A stretch of DNA of 64,000 bases. It comes from Cristatella mucedo (lineage: Eukaryota > Bryozoa > Phylactolaemata > Cristatellidae). A program made the translations under genes and the position numbers. The stretch is taken from positions 580,001-644,000 of the forward strand of contig WPIO01000033.1 of NCBI GenBank assembly GCA_009760855.2, written 5' to 3'. Below the pieces are notes generated by a model, which saw only the letters and a program-made list of their open reading frames with translations, did not search any database and was not told the origin of the DNA. Shown here piece after piece: positions 24,101-34,675 of the stretch (positions within the stretch are counted from its first letter, which is position 1; each line of letters starts with the position of its first letter).

Positions 24101-27100
24101 CGCTCCCTATCCTCCCTCGCTCCCTATCCTCCCTCGCTCCCTATCCTCCCTCGCTCCCTATCCTCCCTCGCTCCCTATCCTCCCTCGCTCCCCTATCCTC
24201 CCTCGCTCCCTATCCTCCCTCGCTCCCTATCCTCCCTCGCTCCCTATCCTCCCTCGCTCCCTATCCTCCCTCGCTCCCTATCCTCCCTCGCTCCCTATCC
24301 TCCCTCGCCCCCTATCCTCCCTCGCCCGCCCTATCCTCCCTCGCCCCCTATCCTCCCTCGCCCCCTATCCTCCCTCGCCCCCTATCCTCCCTCGCCCCCT
24401 ATCCTCCCTCGCCCCCTATCCTCCCTCGCCCCCTATCCTCCCTCGCCCCCCTATCCTCCCTCGCCCCCTATCCTCCCTCGCCCCCTATCCTCCCTCGCCC
24501 CCTATCCTCCCTCGCCCCCTATCCTCCCTCGCCCCCTATCCTCCCTCGCCCCCTATCCTCCCTCGCCCCCTATCCTCCCCCCCCCCCTCTCCCCCCTCGC
24601 ACCCTACCCTCCCCCGCCCCCTATCCTCCCTCGCTCCCTATCCTCCCTCGCCCCTATCCTCCCTCGCCTCCTACCCTCCCTCCCCCCCTACCCCCCCTCG
24701 CTCCCTATCCTCCCTCGCTCCCTATCCTCCCTCGCTCCCTATCCTCCCTCGCTCCCTATCCTCCCTCGCTCCCTATCCTCCCTCGCTCCCTATCCTCCCT
24801 CGCCCCCCTATCCTCCCTCGCTCCCTATCCTCCCTCGCTCCCTATCCTCCCTCGCTCCCTATCCTCCCTCGCTCCCTATCCTCCCTCGCTCCCTATCCTC
24901 CCTCGCTCCCTATCCTCCCTCGCTCCCTATCCTCCCTCGCTCCCTATCCTCCCTCGCTCCCTATCCTCCCTCGCTCCCTATCCTCCCTCGCTCCCTATCC
25001 TCCCTCGCTCCCTATCCTCCCTCGCTCCCTATCCTCCCTCGCTCCCTATCCTCCTCCCTCGCTCCCCTATCCTCCCCTCGCTCCCTATCCTCCCTCGCTC
25101 CCTATCCTCCCTCGCTCCCTATCCTCCCTCGCTCCCTATCCTCCCTCGCCCCTATCCTCCCTCGCTCCCTATCCTCCCTCGCTCCCTATCCTCCCTCGCT
25201 CCCTTTCCCTCCCTCGCTCCCTATCCTCCCTCGCTCCCTATCCTCCCTCGCTCCCTATCCTCCCTCGCTCCCTATCCTCCCTCGCTCCCTATCCTCCCTC
25301 GCTCCCTATCCTCCCTCGCTCCCTATCCTCCCTATCCTCCCTATCCTCCCTCGCTCCCTATCCTCCCTATCCTCCCTATCCCCCCTCGCTCCCTATCCTC
25401 CCTCGCCCCCTATCCTCCCTCGCTCCCTATCCTCCCTCGCTCCCTATCCTCCCTCGCTCCCTATCCTCCCTCGCTCCCTATCCTCCCTCGCTCCCTGTCC
25501 TCCCTCGCTCCCCTGTCCTCCCTCGCCCCCTGTCCTCCCTCGCTCCCTATCCTCCCTCGCTCCCTATCCTCCCTCGCCCCCTATCCTCCCTCGCTCCCTA
25601 TCCTCCCTCGCTCCCCATCCTCCTCCCTCGCTCCCTATCCTCCCTCGCCCCCTATCCTCCCTCCCCCCCTATCCTCCCTCGCCCCCTATCCTCCCTCGCC
25701 CCCTATCCTCCCTCGCCCCCTATCCTCCCTCGCCCCCTATCCTCCCTCGCCCCCTATCCTCCCTCGCCCCCCATCCCCCCTCCCCCCCCATCCTCCCTCG
25801 CCCCCTCTCCTCCCTCGCCCCCTATCCTCCCTCGCTCCCTATCCTCCCTCGCCCTATCCCTATCCCCCTCGCCCCCTCGCTCCCTCCCCCCTCGCCCCCT
25901 ATCCTCCCTCGCCCCCTATCCTCCCTCGCCCCCTATCCTCCCTCGCCCCCTATCCTCCTCGCTCCCTATCCCCTCGCCTCCCTATCCTCCCTCGCCCCCT
26001 ATCCTCCCTCGCCCCCTATCCTCCCTCGCCCCCTATCCTCCCCTCGCCCCCTATCCCCTCGCTCCCTATCCTCCCTCGCCCCCTATCCTCCCTCGCTCCC
26101 TATCCTCCCTCGCCCCCTATCCTCCCTCGCCCCCTATCCTCCCTCGCCCCCTATCCTCCCTCGCCCCCTATCCTCCCTCGCCCCCCTCTCCCCCCCTCCC
26201 TCCCCCTATCCTCCCTCGCCCCCTATCCTCCCTCGCCCCCTATCCTCCCTCCCCCCCCTATCCTCCCTCGCCCCCTATCCTCCCTCGCCCCCTATCCTCC
26301 CTCGCCCCCTATCCTCCCTCGCTCCCTATCCTCCCTCGCTCCCTATCCTCCCTCGCCCCTATCCTCCCTCGCTCCCTATCCTCCCTCGCTCCCTATCCTC
26401 CCTCGCTCCCTATCCTCCCTCGCTCCCTATCCTCCCTCGCTCCCTATCCTCCCTCGCCCCCCAATCGCTCCCTATCCTCCCTCGCTCCCTATCCTCCCTC
26501 GCTCCCTATCCTCCCTCGCTCCCTATCCTCCCTCGCTCCCTATCCTCCCTCGCTCCCTATCCTCCCTCGCTCCCTATCCTCCCTATCCTCCCTATCCTCC
26601 CCTATCCTCCCTCTCCTCCCTCGCTCCCTTTCCTCCCCCTATCCTCCCTATCCTCCCTATCCTCCCTATCCTCCCTATCCTCCCTATCCTCCCTCTCCCC
26701 CTATCCTCCCTCGCTCCCTATCCTCCCTCGCTCCCCTATCCTCCCTCGCTCCCTATCCTCCCTCGCTCCCTATCCTCCCCGCTCCTATCCCCCTCGCTCC
26801 CTATCCTCCTCATCCTCCCTATCCTCCCTCGCTCCCTATCCTCCCTCGCTCCCTATCCTCCCCCTCGCTCCCTATCCTCCCTCGCTCCCTATCCTCCCTC
26901 GCCCCCTATCCTCCCTCGCCCCCTATCCTCCCTCGCTCCCTATCCTCCCTCGCTCCCTATCCTCCCTCGCTCCCTATCCTCCCTCGCTCCCTATCCTCCC
27001 TATCCTCCCTATCCTCCCTCGCTCCCTATCCTCCCTATCCTCCCTATCCTCCCTATCCTCCCTATCCTCCCTATCCTCCCTATCCTCCCTATCCTCCCTC

Positions 27101-30100
27101 GCTCCCTATCCTCCCTCGCTCCCTATCTCCTTCATTCTTTTAATTACTTCACAATTAGCTACCGTCCAGTAGGCTACCTTTTATTTTTCATTCGATACCG
27201 TTACGAACAGGTTCCATTTTAATTTTTCTTGTATCTCTTCCTCTCTCTCTCTCTCTCTCTCATTTAGTTTGTAAGTTAGGGGTATTGGGCTCTTGTAAAC
27301 TTCTTGCTCGCGCCCAAAATCGTCTGCTAGGTCGAGACAGCGTATTGAAATGGCAGCATTCTCTATCAGCCATATTATGAGTAGAGGTGAGGTATTTATT
27401 ATTCGCGGCTCCCAATTTGTAATGACTTGGAATCGGCCATGCGATAATCAGCTGTTAGGCAGCAGAAAAGCCGAATTCATACAATTGGCAGTCAGTTGAG
27501 GCCGAGCAGCTGTGCTCCGAGCCTGGAGCCGGGTAGGAGTTACACTCTGGACCTCGGGTCAGGCACTCTAGGCTATCTGGGCGCCGTAGAAGTTTTGTAT
27601 GCGATAGCTGCCAGACAGATTGTATTTATTTATTTATACTTTTGCAGTAAATTTAAAGCGCCTAGAAAAATATTAAGTTCTCTGAGAGCGCTTTATTAAG
27701 TGCATTATTATTATTATTATTACTTATTTATCGCTGCTTTGCTCCGCAACTGTTGGAATACCTGCATTGGGGCTGCACCAAAACGTCCGCAATTCCAAGG
27801 CTCAGAGCTTCAGCGGTACTGATCGCATGTCGGCTGGGAATAGCTGCATACGAGCGCCTTGTTTGCGGCCTAGTAGTTCTGACAGAACGTGGAAGGTGCT
27901 ACACCTCGCTTCTAACAACATATCAGCTTGCACTTGGCAGCAACGTATAGTAATATCAGTATTATAGCTGTTCACAAAATAATTGTATACATTAACTATC
28001 GGATATCTCTGTTGAGCTAGTGTCCCAAAAATGGTTACAGAGGTTTGACAACGGGGTTCTCAGAGGATGCATATAAAAGCCAAGCCAAATTTTTGGCTTT
28101 CTTCATAAATTCAGACTAAAAAATTAAACATGGAATACAAATATAGATTGTATTAAGTAAGCTTATTCAATAAATATGTACTCAAAAAGTAATATCGTTT
28201 CACTTGGCTAAATAGGCCTTTCTATACTGCGTTGAGTCATGTAGTTATCGAGTACTTACCGAACCTAAGTAACTTGGGGAAAACAGCGAGCATGCTGAGA
28301 GAAGACGAACTGTTTTTCAAAATTAGGTTAAATTCAAACTAACCGCACAATTTCATCTCATTTCGAACTCCGAAGTTCACGCGGTAGAAAGAGGAGTGAG
28401 TATATTTTCCAATAAGAGACTTGCCTGAGGTCGACTTGACAGCAAAAGATGTTAAGCCAATACCACAGGGTGCAAATCAATTCTCTCCTACATCTGCTCG
28501 CCGAAGCCTGTAGGGCATGTACCGGCGAAGAGCGTACAAGCAGCAGAGCTGTGCGTGCGCTATCAGTCGGCAGCCTAGCTAATGCGGCATGTCGTAAACT
28601 CTCACATCTCCCACCCAGGCCCCCTAGCGGACATCGAGCAGCGCGGACCCGAGCGACAGGCTACGGTCACGTGGTCACGCAGTGGCGCTGGCGGAGCGCC
28701 GCGCGAGAGTTTGCGTACGCTCTTGCCGGTGGTGGACGCCTGCAATCCTCACTGGCTGTCGACTAGACCTCTCTACGCTATCGATATGGACTCGCTGTCT
28801 GAATGAGTCAAGCACTTAATTGCCGCCACGCTCGCTCCGCTACAGCCGGCGTACTCGACGGACGGATCGTTGCAGCACCGACAAGTCGCTAGCCGCGACT
28901 CCAAGGCTCGGCGCTTCGCCGGCGTTCGTTCGTCGGGCGTCGGCTTAGACTGGCACCGTTTTGCGGCCTGGCTCCGTCCGAACGTGAGTGAGTGCCGCGG
29001 CACCTTCATTGAAACTTTGGGTGTCAGAATTGAGAAATTGATGAGGACATTTCGCTGTTGTCTTTGGCTAGTCTCATTTCCTGTGAATGTTATTCTATTT
29101 TAATTAAAACTTTGCTCGTCACGCTCCTGCTCGAACTAGCGCCGCTGCGAGCGCGGGGCCTGCGGCCCATTAGTATCGTCGGCCAGCGGAAGCCTACAAC
29201 CTGCCGCTGGCAATATTTACGCCGCCATCTCGGCTACTGCAAGCGAGAATGCAAATGCTGCCAAGACGGCGGTGCTTGAAATTATGGCGAGTAATCTCCT
29301 GCGCCAGGCCGCTGGCTCGCGAGCAAGCGGCAGAGCTAGCGAGGCGACACGCGCGCCACACGCGGCGAGACGCGAGCGGGCGAGTGCGTCACGTGCTCAG
29401 CGCCGTCAACTTACTTGTATCGGATGGCGTACTTGGCGCAGCGGTCAGCGCCGAGGAAGCCGCACGAGTCATATCCGACAAGTTCATTCGCTGTACCTTG
29501 TTTCGTCATAGCCACCACTCTGGTCCTCGTCTCGTAGGTGGGCAGGTTGGCGACAGCTGATTTGCAGCACCAGTGCCCGCTACCACCAATAGGAAACCGC
29601 AAGAGAGAGTGAGAGGCGGCAATTAAATGCAGCCTTTTAACTGAATTGTTGCGGCGCCTTGGACGTTTCAGCAAAAAAAGCATGCCAAGCGCCTAGAAAG
29701 AGATTGAGTTCTCAGAGGGCGCTTTATAAAGGATACTATTATTATTATTATTAAAGCATAACGGAATTGCGGCTGACCGCAATATAGGCGTGAAAGTTAA
29801 AAACGAATTGTCATGAGCACATTTCCTGCACTATCAAGTCGGCCTACTTTCCGGTATGAAGAAAAACAGCTAGAATTTGAGCTTTCTTAGACAAGAGTGC
29901 GATAGCCAATATAGTACACGCATTTTTTCAAGATTATTGCAATTCCCTTTATTCAGGACTCGTGTCCCGTGCCTCCAATCCGGCGCCTAAAACTGGAGCC
30001 AAACGCAGCGGCTCGTCAGATCCGCCCTCAACTGCGTCGCTGCCATAGCTGTCACCACTTCTGTCCGATACTCACTGGCTCCATATCTAGCTTAGAATCG

Positions 30101-32560
30101 ATTTTAAGATCCTCAGTCTCGCTTACCGGTCACATGACTCTCTAGCACGAGCTTACCCATCCAACCTTTAATACTCCTACAGCACGATCTCGACTGCCCC
30201 TCCTCCCGGTCGACTCAAAATTAAGTCTATAATAATAATAATGCACTTGATAAAGCGCCCTCAGAGAACTTAATCTCTTTCTAGGTGCTTTACATTTGCT
30301 GCAAAGGGAAATGCAATGGAATGGTGAGTAATATCATGCTTGATAAACAAACAACATGAATAACATGGTTAGGGGTGGCATGCACAGGGTCAGCATGCAA
30401 ATGTGGTAAGTGGCAGCATGCACAGTGTCAGCACGCATAAGCACATCAAGGATGAATCACAGGGACCCACTAAATGCTGTCCTAAATAGGTGTGTTTTTA
30501 AGTTATTTTTAAATGTGGTCAAGTCAGGGGATGTTCTGACGCAAGTCGGGAGGGAGTTCCAGGCTTTGGGAGCATACGAACTAAATGCACGGTCTCCAAA
30601 GGATTTGAGGTTTGTCTCTAGTCTGTCAAGTCTCTATTCAAGACGCGTCAGTTATGGTCAGCTTTCACTTAGCCCCTACCAACCGACTGTGTTGCTCCAT
30701 CGCTTTTCGTCGTAAGTACCCCAGTACGATTCCGAGCGTAATGAGCCACAACGGGTCTACCTAGCGGGTGGCCACGAGTGCTTTCCTATTTGCCTTGGCA
30801 TTTGTTTACTCTGTGGCCTAAGAGCGATACCTGCTCGATGCTTGCTCGATGCCGCGCCCGACACTAATCCTTGCGTACTGATTCTCTAGCCGTGAGTTGT
30901 ATAACCGGCAGGATAGAGATTAAGTTCTGTTAGGGCGGAATTCAAATGTCGCGTCGCTATTTTTATACGCTACAGACAAGTCGCTTTCATGAAGGGGCAT
31001 CGATGAATGAAAGACTGACTGTTGAATGAGCTACTAATGCTGCTGGCTTCGTAGTGTCAGCAAGGGCAGATCTTCAAGCATAGACAGCGTTCAATTCCTA
31101 GCTTCAAGCTGCGTTAAAAAAACACTGCACAACGCCAAAATATCGGCAGTTTATTATTCACCCACCCCGGCTATCGGTTGTGTTCTCATCCACGTAGCTA
31201 CGTGGTAGAAATTCTGAGCAGCTCACGATTCAGTCCTCTGCTCCTGCGAGGAGCACGGAGGCCGGATGTTGGAATACATCAGCTCTCTTCGTGGTTGTCT
31301 CCGACTAAACTCTTGAACATTGCTATATTGTTATGTGAGTTGTGTACAGTACTTCGTTCGCAGCGAGCGACAGTCTGCGCGATTCTATAGCCGTAGGCAG
31401 GATATAGCCGCAGGCAGGAAGGATCGTCGCTAGATTGATAATAGATAGCTGGTCGTCATGCTGCGATGACAGCAAGCATCAATGTTTGAGCCTTCCACAA
31501 ATAGCAAATAATAATACATTTGATAGAGTGCCCTCGGAGAAATCAATCTCTTTCTAGGCGCTTTACATTTGCTGCAAATAATGCACGATCGAATGGTTAG
31601 TGGTAGTATGCTCGATAAACAACAAGAATATCACGATTAATATGCTGGATGAGGCAGGTTACTAGTTGGAACTAGGTCACGTCGGTACAACCTGTTGCGA
31701 ACTGACAAAAATGCGCCTACGAGCGAGACTTGTCCCGTCGACTGAAAGTCACATCAAAAGCCAGGGTGTGCAAGCAATACATTCCATAAAATCCTAAACT
31801 GATCGGGCCAAGACTGAAAATAGCTTATCGCAGCTGTTCCGAGCAGCATGTTCGGGGATGAGTTCGCTCCGTGCGAGTGTATCCTCAAAAGCTAAAGAAG
31901 CAGATATTAGTCACGCACACACACCCACCGCCTGTTCGAAGTACTGCTGCATAAGAGCAGGATGCTGTTGTAAAGGTGTTAGGAAAATATCAGCTGAGAT
32001 CGGTTGTACTTCTATCTCATCCTACAGCTCTGCAAAGGTTATCAACGGCTCAATGTTTTTTCGGCAGCGTAGTATGGCACTTTTACTTAACCGCCATAAA
32101 ATAACTTTCAAAAACGACTCCGGCACTATTATAAATTAGGGTGGCATTACAAAGGCACGCATAGCAATATCGACCTCTTGAACTTTCTTCCGCTTGGCAG
32201 CAAAACCGCTAAATGAAGTGGACTCTTACGAGATTGAGCAAAGCTTCACCCAACCTGGAGGCAAAGGCTGTGTATTTTTGCCAATAGACTCAACTGAACT
32301 AATGATAAATTTGACGCCGGTTTCATATCAACTGATCGCGGCAAATCCCTTGTGCAGACACCTAGCGTGAGTGCAAAACCGTCTGTTAGTGACCTCTTGA
32401 AGACATCCGGTTGGTACACTGGTCCTGTCTCTTACCTCTGTGAAGCAGCATCCACCTGTTGCAAAACAAATTGTGGCCAGCTGAGAGTTACGAGAACAAG
32501 AGCCGCTGCCACGGAAGCTGCTGCGTGCCTATGCTGCATAGCTTCCCCGACGATCGCCAT
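18090..32560 (-). CDS. Small secreted EMI-like cysteine-rich protein (four exons, complete)
   Basis: Four minus-strand exons (32436-32560, 29415-29579, 19575-19687, 18090-18172) join in phase into 161 residues plus stop. Residues 1-41 form a signal peptide with a hydrophobic core (AAASVAAALVLVTLSW). The mature part has eight cysteines: WCC at 45-47, YETRTR at 57-62, a SCGFLGADRC block at 80-89 followed by KYAIRY, then DCPD at 114-117, CC at 122-123 and KQC at 131-133. This W-C, Y-x-x-R, C-x-F/W-x4-RC-x2-Y, CC-x2-Y-x6-C layout resembles EMI domains of extracellular matrix and cell-surface proteins, which usually read CCPGY. EGF repeats, common after EMI, are absent; a 27-residue acidic then hydrophobic tail follows instead. 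The exon structure is inferred from splice consensus and phase; function is not known. Intron 2 (9.7 kb) carries the giant minisatellite. Confidence 0.65.
19575..19687 (-). CDS. EMI-like gene exon 3, second half of cysteine domain
   Basis: Acceptor tttctgcatttttag, donor gtaaga. Encodes SVVETNVEHYTTLNYGD, CPDNQVVCCQDYVLIAKQC and Ile. The CC-x2-Y-x6-C pattern matches the end of EMI-type domains. One base carries over, giving His with 18172-18171. Confidence 0.65.
20730..21486 (-). mobile_element. LINE family B (CR1-like), long open RT C-terminal remnant
   Basis: The minus strand is open for 229 codons and encodes LDYCNSLLAGLPKKAI, RTLNMAARLVFKSQRF, LEELGWLPVEQRI and SFSSAGPRLWNSLPQFL, the post-catalytic region of CR1-type reverse transcriptases. 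It ends with an ACATT repeat (20732-20752 on plus). The 5' side, including the YADD core, is missing. Lies in intron 2 of the EMI-like gene. Confidence 0.85.
21809..27127. repeat. Giant C-rich minisatellite, 17-bp unit, about 310 copies
   Basis: The unit on the plus strand is CTCGCTCCCTATCCTCC, with an equally common C variant CTCGCCCCCTATCCTCC. Variants occur in blocks rather than mixed. Near 26575-26700 and 27000-27100 the unit shortens to the 9-bp CTATCCTCC. The unit has no stop codon in any plus frame, which yields an open frame of nearly 1800 codons that is not a gene. It lies inside intron 2 of the EMI-like gene, whose transcript would carry the G-rich strand. Confidence 0.98.
27238..27261. 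repeat. (CT)n microsatellite
   Basis: About 12 CT units shortly after the minisatellite. Confidence 0.9.
27640..27722 (+). mobile_element. LINE family A 3' end
   Basis: Only the terminal segment (aaagcgcctagaaaaatatt, gagagcgctttattaag) and the TTA-repeat tail remain. Confidence 0.75.
28490..29480. other. GC- and CpG-rich block in intron 2 of the EMI-like gene
   Basis: This kilobase is far richer in CG dinucleotides than its surroundings. On plus it holds open stretches ending at 28806 (VDACNPHWLSTRPLYAIDMD before the stop) and running 29146-29511 (ENANAAKTAVLEIMASNLL), and a strong donor-like gtgagt at 28984. I cannot join these into a gene. It could be a promoter-type CpG island, exons of an unrecognised plus-strand gene, or foreign sequence. 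Confidence 0.35.
29415..29579 (-). CDS. EMI-like gene exon 2, first half of cysteine domain
   Basis: Acceptor attggtggtag, donor gtaagt. Encodes GHWCCKSAVANLP, YETRTRVVAM and SCGFLGADRCAKYAIRY. A second possible acceptor (gctgcaaatcag) lies 22 bases inside. Ends AA, completed to Asn at 19687. Confidence 0.65.
29683..29752 (+). mobile_element. LINE family A 3' end
   Basis: Short terminal piece gcgcctagaaagagattgag with a TTA tail, in intron 1 of the EMI-like gene. Confidence 0.75.
29975..30960 (+). mobile_element. LINE family A relative, decayed, split by a reverse copy
   Basis: 29975-30220 carries broken RT C-terminal sequence. After a reverse family A copy at 30221-30625, the 3' part resumes to 30960 with ggatagagattaagttctgt. 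The 3' region resembles the copy at 47440-47990 more than the main family, so it is probably a subfamily. Confidence 0.65.
30221..30625 (-). mobile_element. LINE family A, reverse 3' fragment, nested
   Basis: Starts with AAT repeats (the reverse of the TTA tail), then gcgccctcagagaacttaat and the rest of the 3' region up to RT C-terminal sequence near 30600. It interrupts the older copy at 29975-30960. Confidence 0.8.
31508..31640 (-). mobile_element. LINE family A, reverse 3' end
   Basis: aataataatacatttgatag and the reverse of the family end (atctctttctaggcgcttta). Only the terminal part is present. Confidence 0.7.
32436..32560 (-). CDS. EMI-like gene exon 1, start codon and signal peptide
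   Basis: The ATG at 32560-32558 has a fair context (gtgaaATGG). Residues 1-41 contain a hydrophobic core and end VDAASQ, a plausible cleavage region. A second in-frame ATG at codon 8 would give a more typical signal peptide length. Donor gtaaga; the left-over AG joins C at 29579 to make Ser. Confidence 0.6.
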
Positions 32561-32699
32561 TTCACTGCATCGGTGCGACTCGTCCAGTTCACTTTATCGG
32601 CTGTTTACCAACTCGACGTGTGAGCATGCATGTGGCTGTAATCTAGGTACCGGCAGACCGAGTTTAGCCAGCCTCTCTCAGTAAGCTTAGTCTTTATAC

Positions 32700-33351
32700 T
32701 TTGTCTGATATTACACTGAGGCAGCTACCAAAGAAATGTAGGCTTGTCTGTCGTGAGCGTCGCAGTTGCCACATTACTCCACTTCTCGCCGACCTGCACT
32801 GGCTACCAGTGAGGCAACGGATTGACTTTAAGGTTTTGTCGCTCACTTTTAGGTCTCTTCATTCTATGGCTCCAGCCTATCTTTCAGATATACTACCCCA
32901 TCAGGCCAAGCATCGTACCACTCGCTTTTCGGAATCCAACAGTCTGGAAATACCTCGTACGAACCTTAAATCCTTTGGAGACCGTGCATTTAGCTCGTAT
33001 GCTCCCAAAGCCTGGAACTCCCTCTCGACTTGCGTCAGAACATCCCCTGACCTGACCACATTTAAAAGGAACTTAAAAACACACCTATTTAGGACAGCAT
33101 TTAGTGGGTCTCTGTGATTCGTCCTTGATGTGCTTATGCGTGCTGACACGGTGCATGCTGCCACTAAGCACATTTGCATGCTGACCCTGTGCATGTCACC
33201 CCTAACCATATACTCATTTTGTTTGTTTTTCAAGCATGATTTTACTTACTATTCTATTGCATTTCACTTTGCAGCAAATGTAAAGCGCCTAGAAAGAGAT
33301 TAAGTTTTCTGAGGGCGCTTTATCAAGTGCAATATTATTATTATTATTATA
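32700..33351 (+). mobile_element. LINE family A, RT C-terminal part and complete 3' end
   Basis: Open for 138 codons with ITPLLADLHWLPVRQRIDFK, LHSMAPAYLSDILPHQAK and FGDRAFSSYAPKAWNSL, then the 3' UTR and TTA tail. It lies just upstream of the EMI-like gene's start in the opposite sense. Confidence 0.85.
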
Positions 33352-34051
33352 TTAAAACTCTCGATCAGTAGATCAGCTTAGATCCTGCAGCCGTGTACCC
33401 GAGCAATGCAGGAAAAGTCTCACAGCTGAGTGGAACGAGATTCGAAAGTTCGGCTTTGTGAAACACAAAGAAAGGAACTCAATCGACGTGGCAGCTTCGG
33501 TATGGCTCTCACTGGATGGACCCCTGGCTCCTAGCCCTTTAGGGTACTTGTAGTCCTTTGCGGCTGCTCTCGAATGGGCTGCCCTTGGACTTGTAGTAGT
33601 AAGGTACGAGTTTGCGGCAGCACTCTCAGCTAGCGTTGGCGTACCTTCGCGTATCTGCGCAGCGACTACTACTCACTAGCCGTCCTTCGGGGTGCCAGCT
33701 CTTGCCACCAGTATTTGTCACTCGTTTGCAAGGACCCGTTACTTGTGCTGAAGGATTGACCGGCTGAGGATCTTAGTTCAGAAGCCGCTGCAGGCCATTC
33801 GTAATAATAGGCACTCACAGTTCACAGCCTCCATGTCATGTGCTCGATCCTTGGTTGCTCTCTTCAAGCAGAGCGATGGCCGCTAAGGCACATCTGCTGC
33901 AAGCAGCATGTGCTGCCTCTACCATACCGGCCCGACATAGCCAAATACGGAGTCGCTCTCAGACATGCACTTCAAAACATCAAACAGATACAGTATACAG
34001 ATGAAATTCTCAAACATCACTATAAATGAATATATACGTATACATAAATAA

Positions 34052-34055
<4 letters not shown>

Positions 34056-34083
<28 letters not shown>
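34056..34083. repeat. (TA)n microsatellite
   Basis: About 14 TA units. Confidence 0.9.
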
Positions 34084-34355
34084 TGATTTATGATTTATAT
34101 CCAAAGATTTATGGAAAGTTTAACTTGTATATATAGATTAGCCGGTGGTGCCCTACCATGCCGGGGTATATTTACAGTCGTCCCCCCACCCGCCACATTT
34201 CGCTTCGACTTTCACGGCTTCACTCTATCGCAGTTTTTCAAATACATGTACTTTCATTAATAAGTTGATAGAGATATTGAAGTGATACAGCGCGCTCGGT
34301 TGACTGAGTCAATTATACACCCCTGTTTTACCATTAAAATTAAAATTACTGTAAG

Positions 34356-34450
34356 CATGGAACGCGGAAGAAGACGACGACGAACCTGTTGAAGATACTG
34401 CACCACCTGAAGACTCTCCTACTGAAGTCGTGCCTTCAGATGAGCAGTAA
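34356..34450 (+). CDS. Possible terminal exon of an unknown plus-strand gene, acidic tail
   Basis: After an acceptor-like ttaaaattactgtaag the frame reads WNAEEDDDEPVEDTAPPEDS, then PTEVVPSDEQ and TAA at 34448-34450. Strongly acidic/Pro-Ser-Thr composition is unlike simple repeat or chance sequence here. I found no upstream exon to attach to it and do not recognise the protein. It could be a retrocopy fragment. Confidence 0.3.
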
Positions 34451-34484
34451 CCTTGCTCTTCTTTGCTGTGCAGTACATCTCGGT

Positions 34485-34675
34485 GAGCCGTAATGGCTCA
34501 CTAGGTACGGCGGTTGCTTTTCACGACCTCTGCCCCGAGGTCGTGGGTTCAAATCCTCTGGTGGGCGTTCTTTTATCGCCGCTGCAAGCGGTGGTGATAG
34601 CCGTCAAGGCTCCTCTGTCGCTATACAAAAAGAGGCTGTTAAATCAGCTTGTATTTATTTATTTATCTCTTCATC
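34485..34675 (+). mobile_element. tRNA-headed SINE, family D
   Basis: Head with atggctcactaggtacggcg, B box gtgggttcaaatcc, body gcaagcggtggtgatagcc, end gaggctgttaaatcag and ATTT repeats. One of the best-preserved family D copies. Confidence 0.75.

Larger units (their letters stand above)
32561..34340. other. Upstream region of the EMI-like gene
   Basis: Apart from the LINE at 32700-33351 I see no supported feature. No TATA-type promoter for the minus-strand gene stands out. Confidence 0.35.

Noticed and set aside
21791-27172. Open frame of nearly 1800 codons, Pro/Leu/Ser-rich
   Set aside because: It is a direct product of a stop-free 17-bp repeat; the peptide has a 17-residue period, and start and end merely lie in the flanks.
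28773-29009. Minus-strand frame in the CpG-rich block as another EMI-like exon
   Set aside because: It has cysteines but no splice sites in a fitting phase and no recognisable motif.
29249-29560. Plus-strand frame opposite EMI-like exon 2
   Set aside because: Antisense shadow of a better-supported exon; Arg/Ala-rich from CpG content.
29415-29683. ATG start at 29683 for the EMI-like protein
   Set aside because: The added N-terminus is basic with no signal peptide, whereas the exon at 32436-32560 supplies one in the right phase.
33838-34029. Upstream exon for the acidic segment at 34356
   Set aside because: Open for 63 codons, but no splice donor in phase and no recognisable motif.
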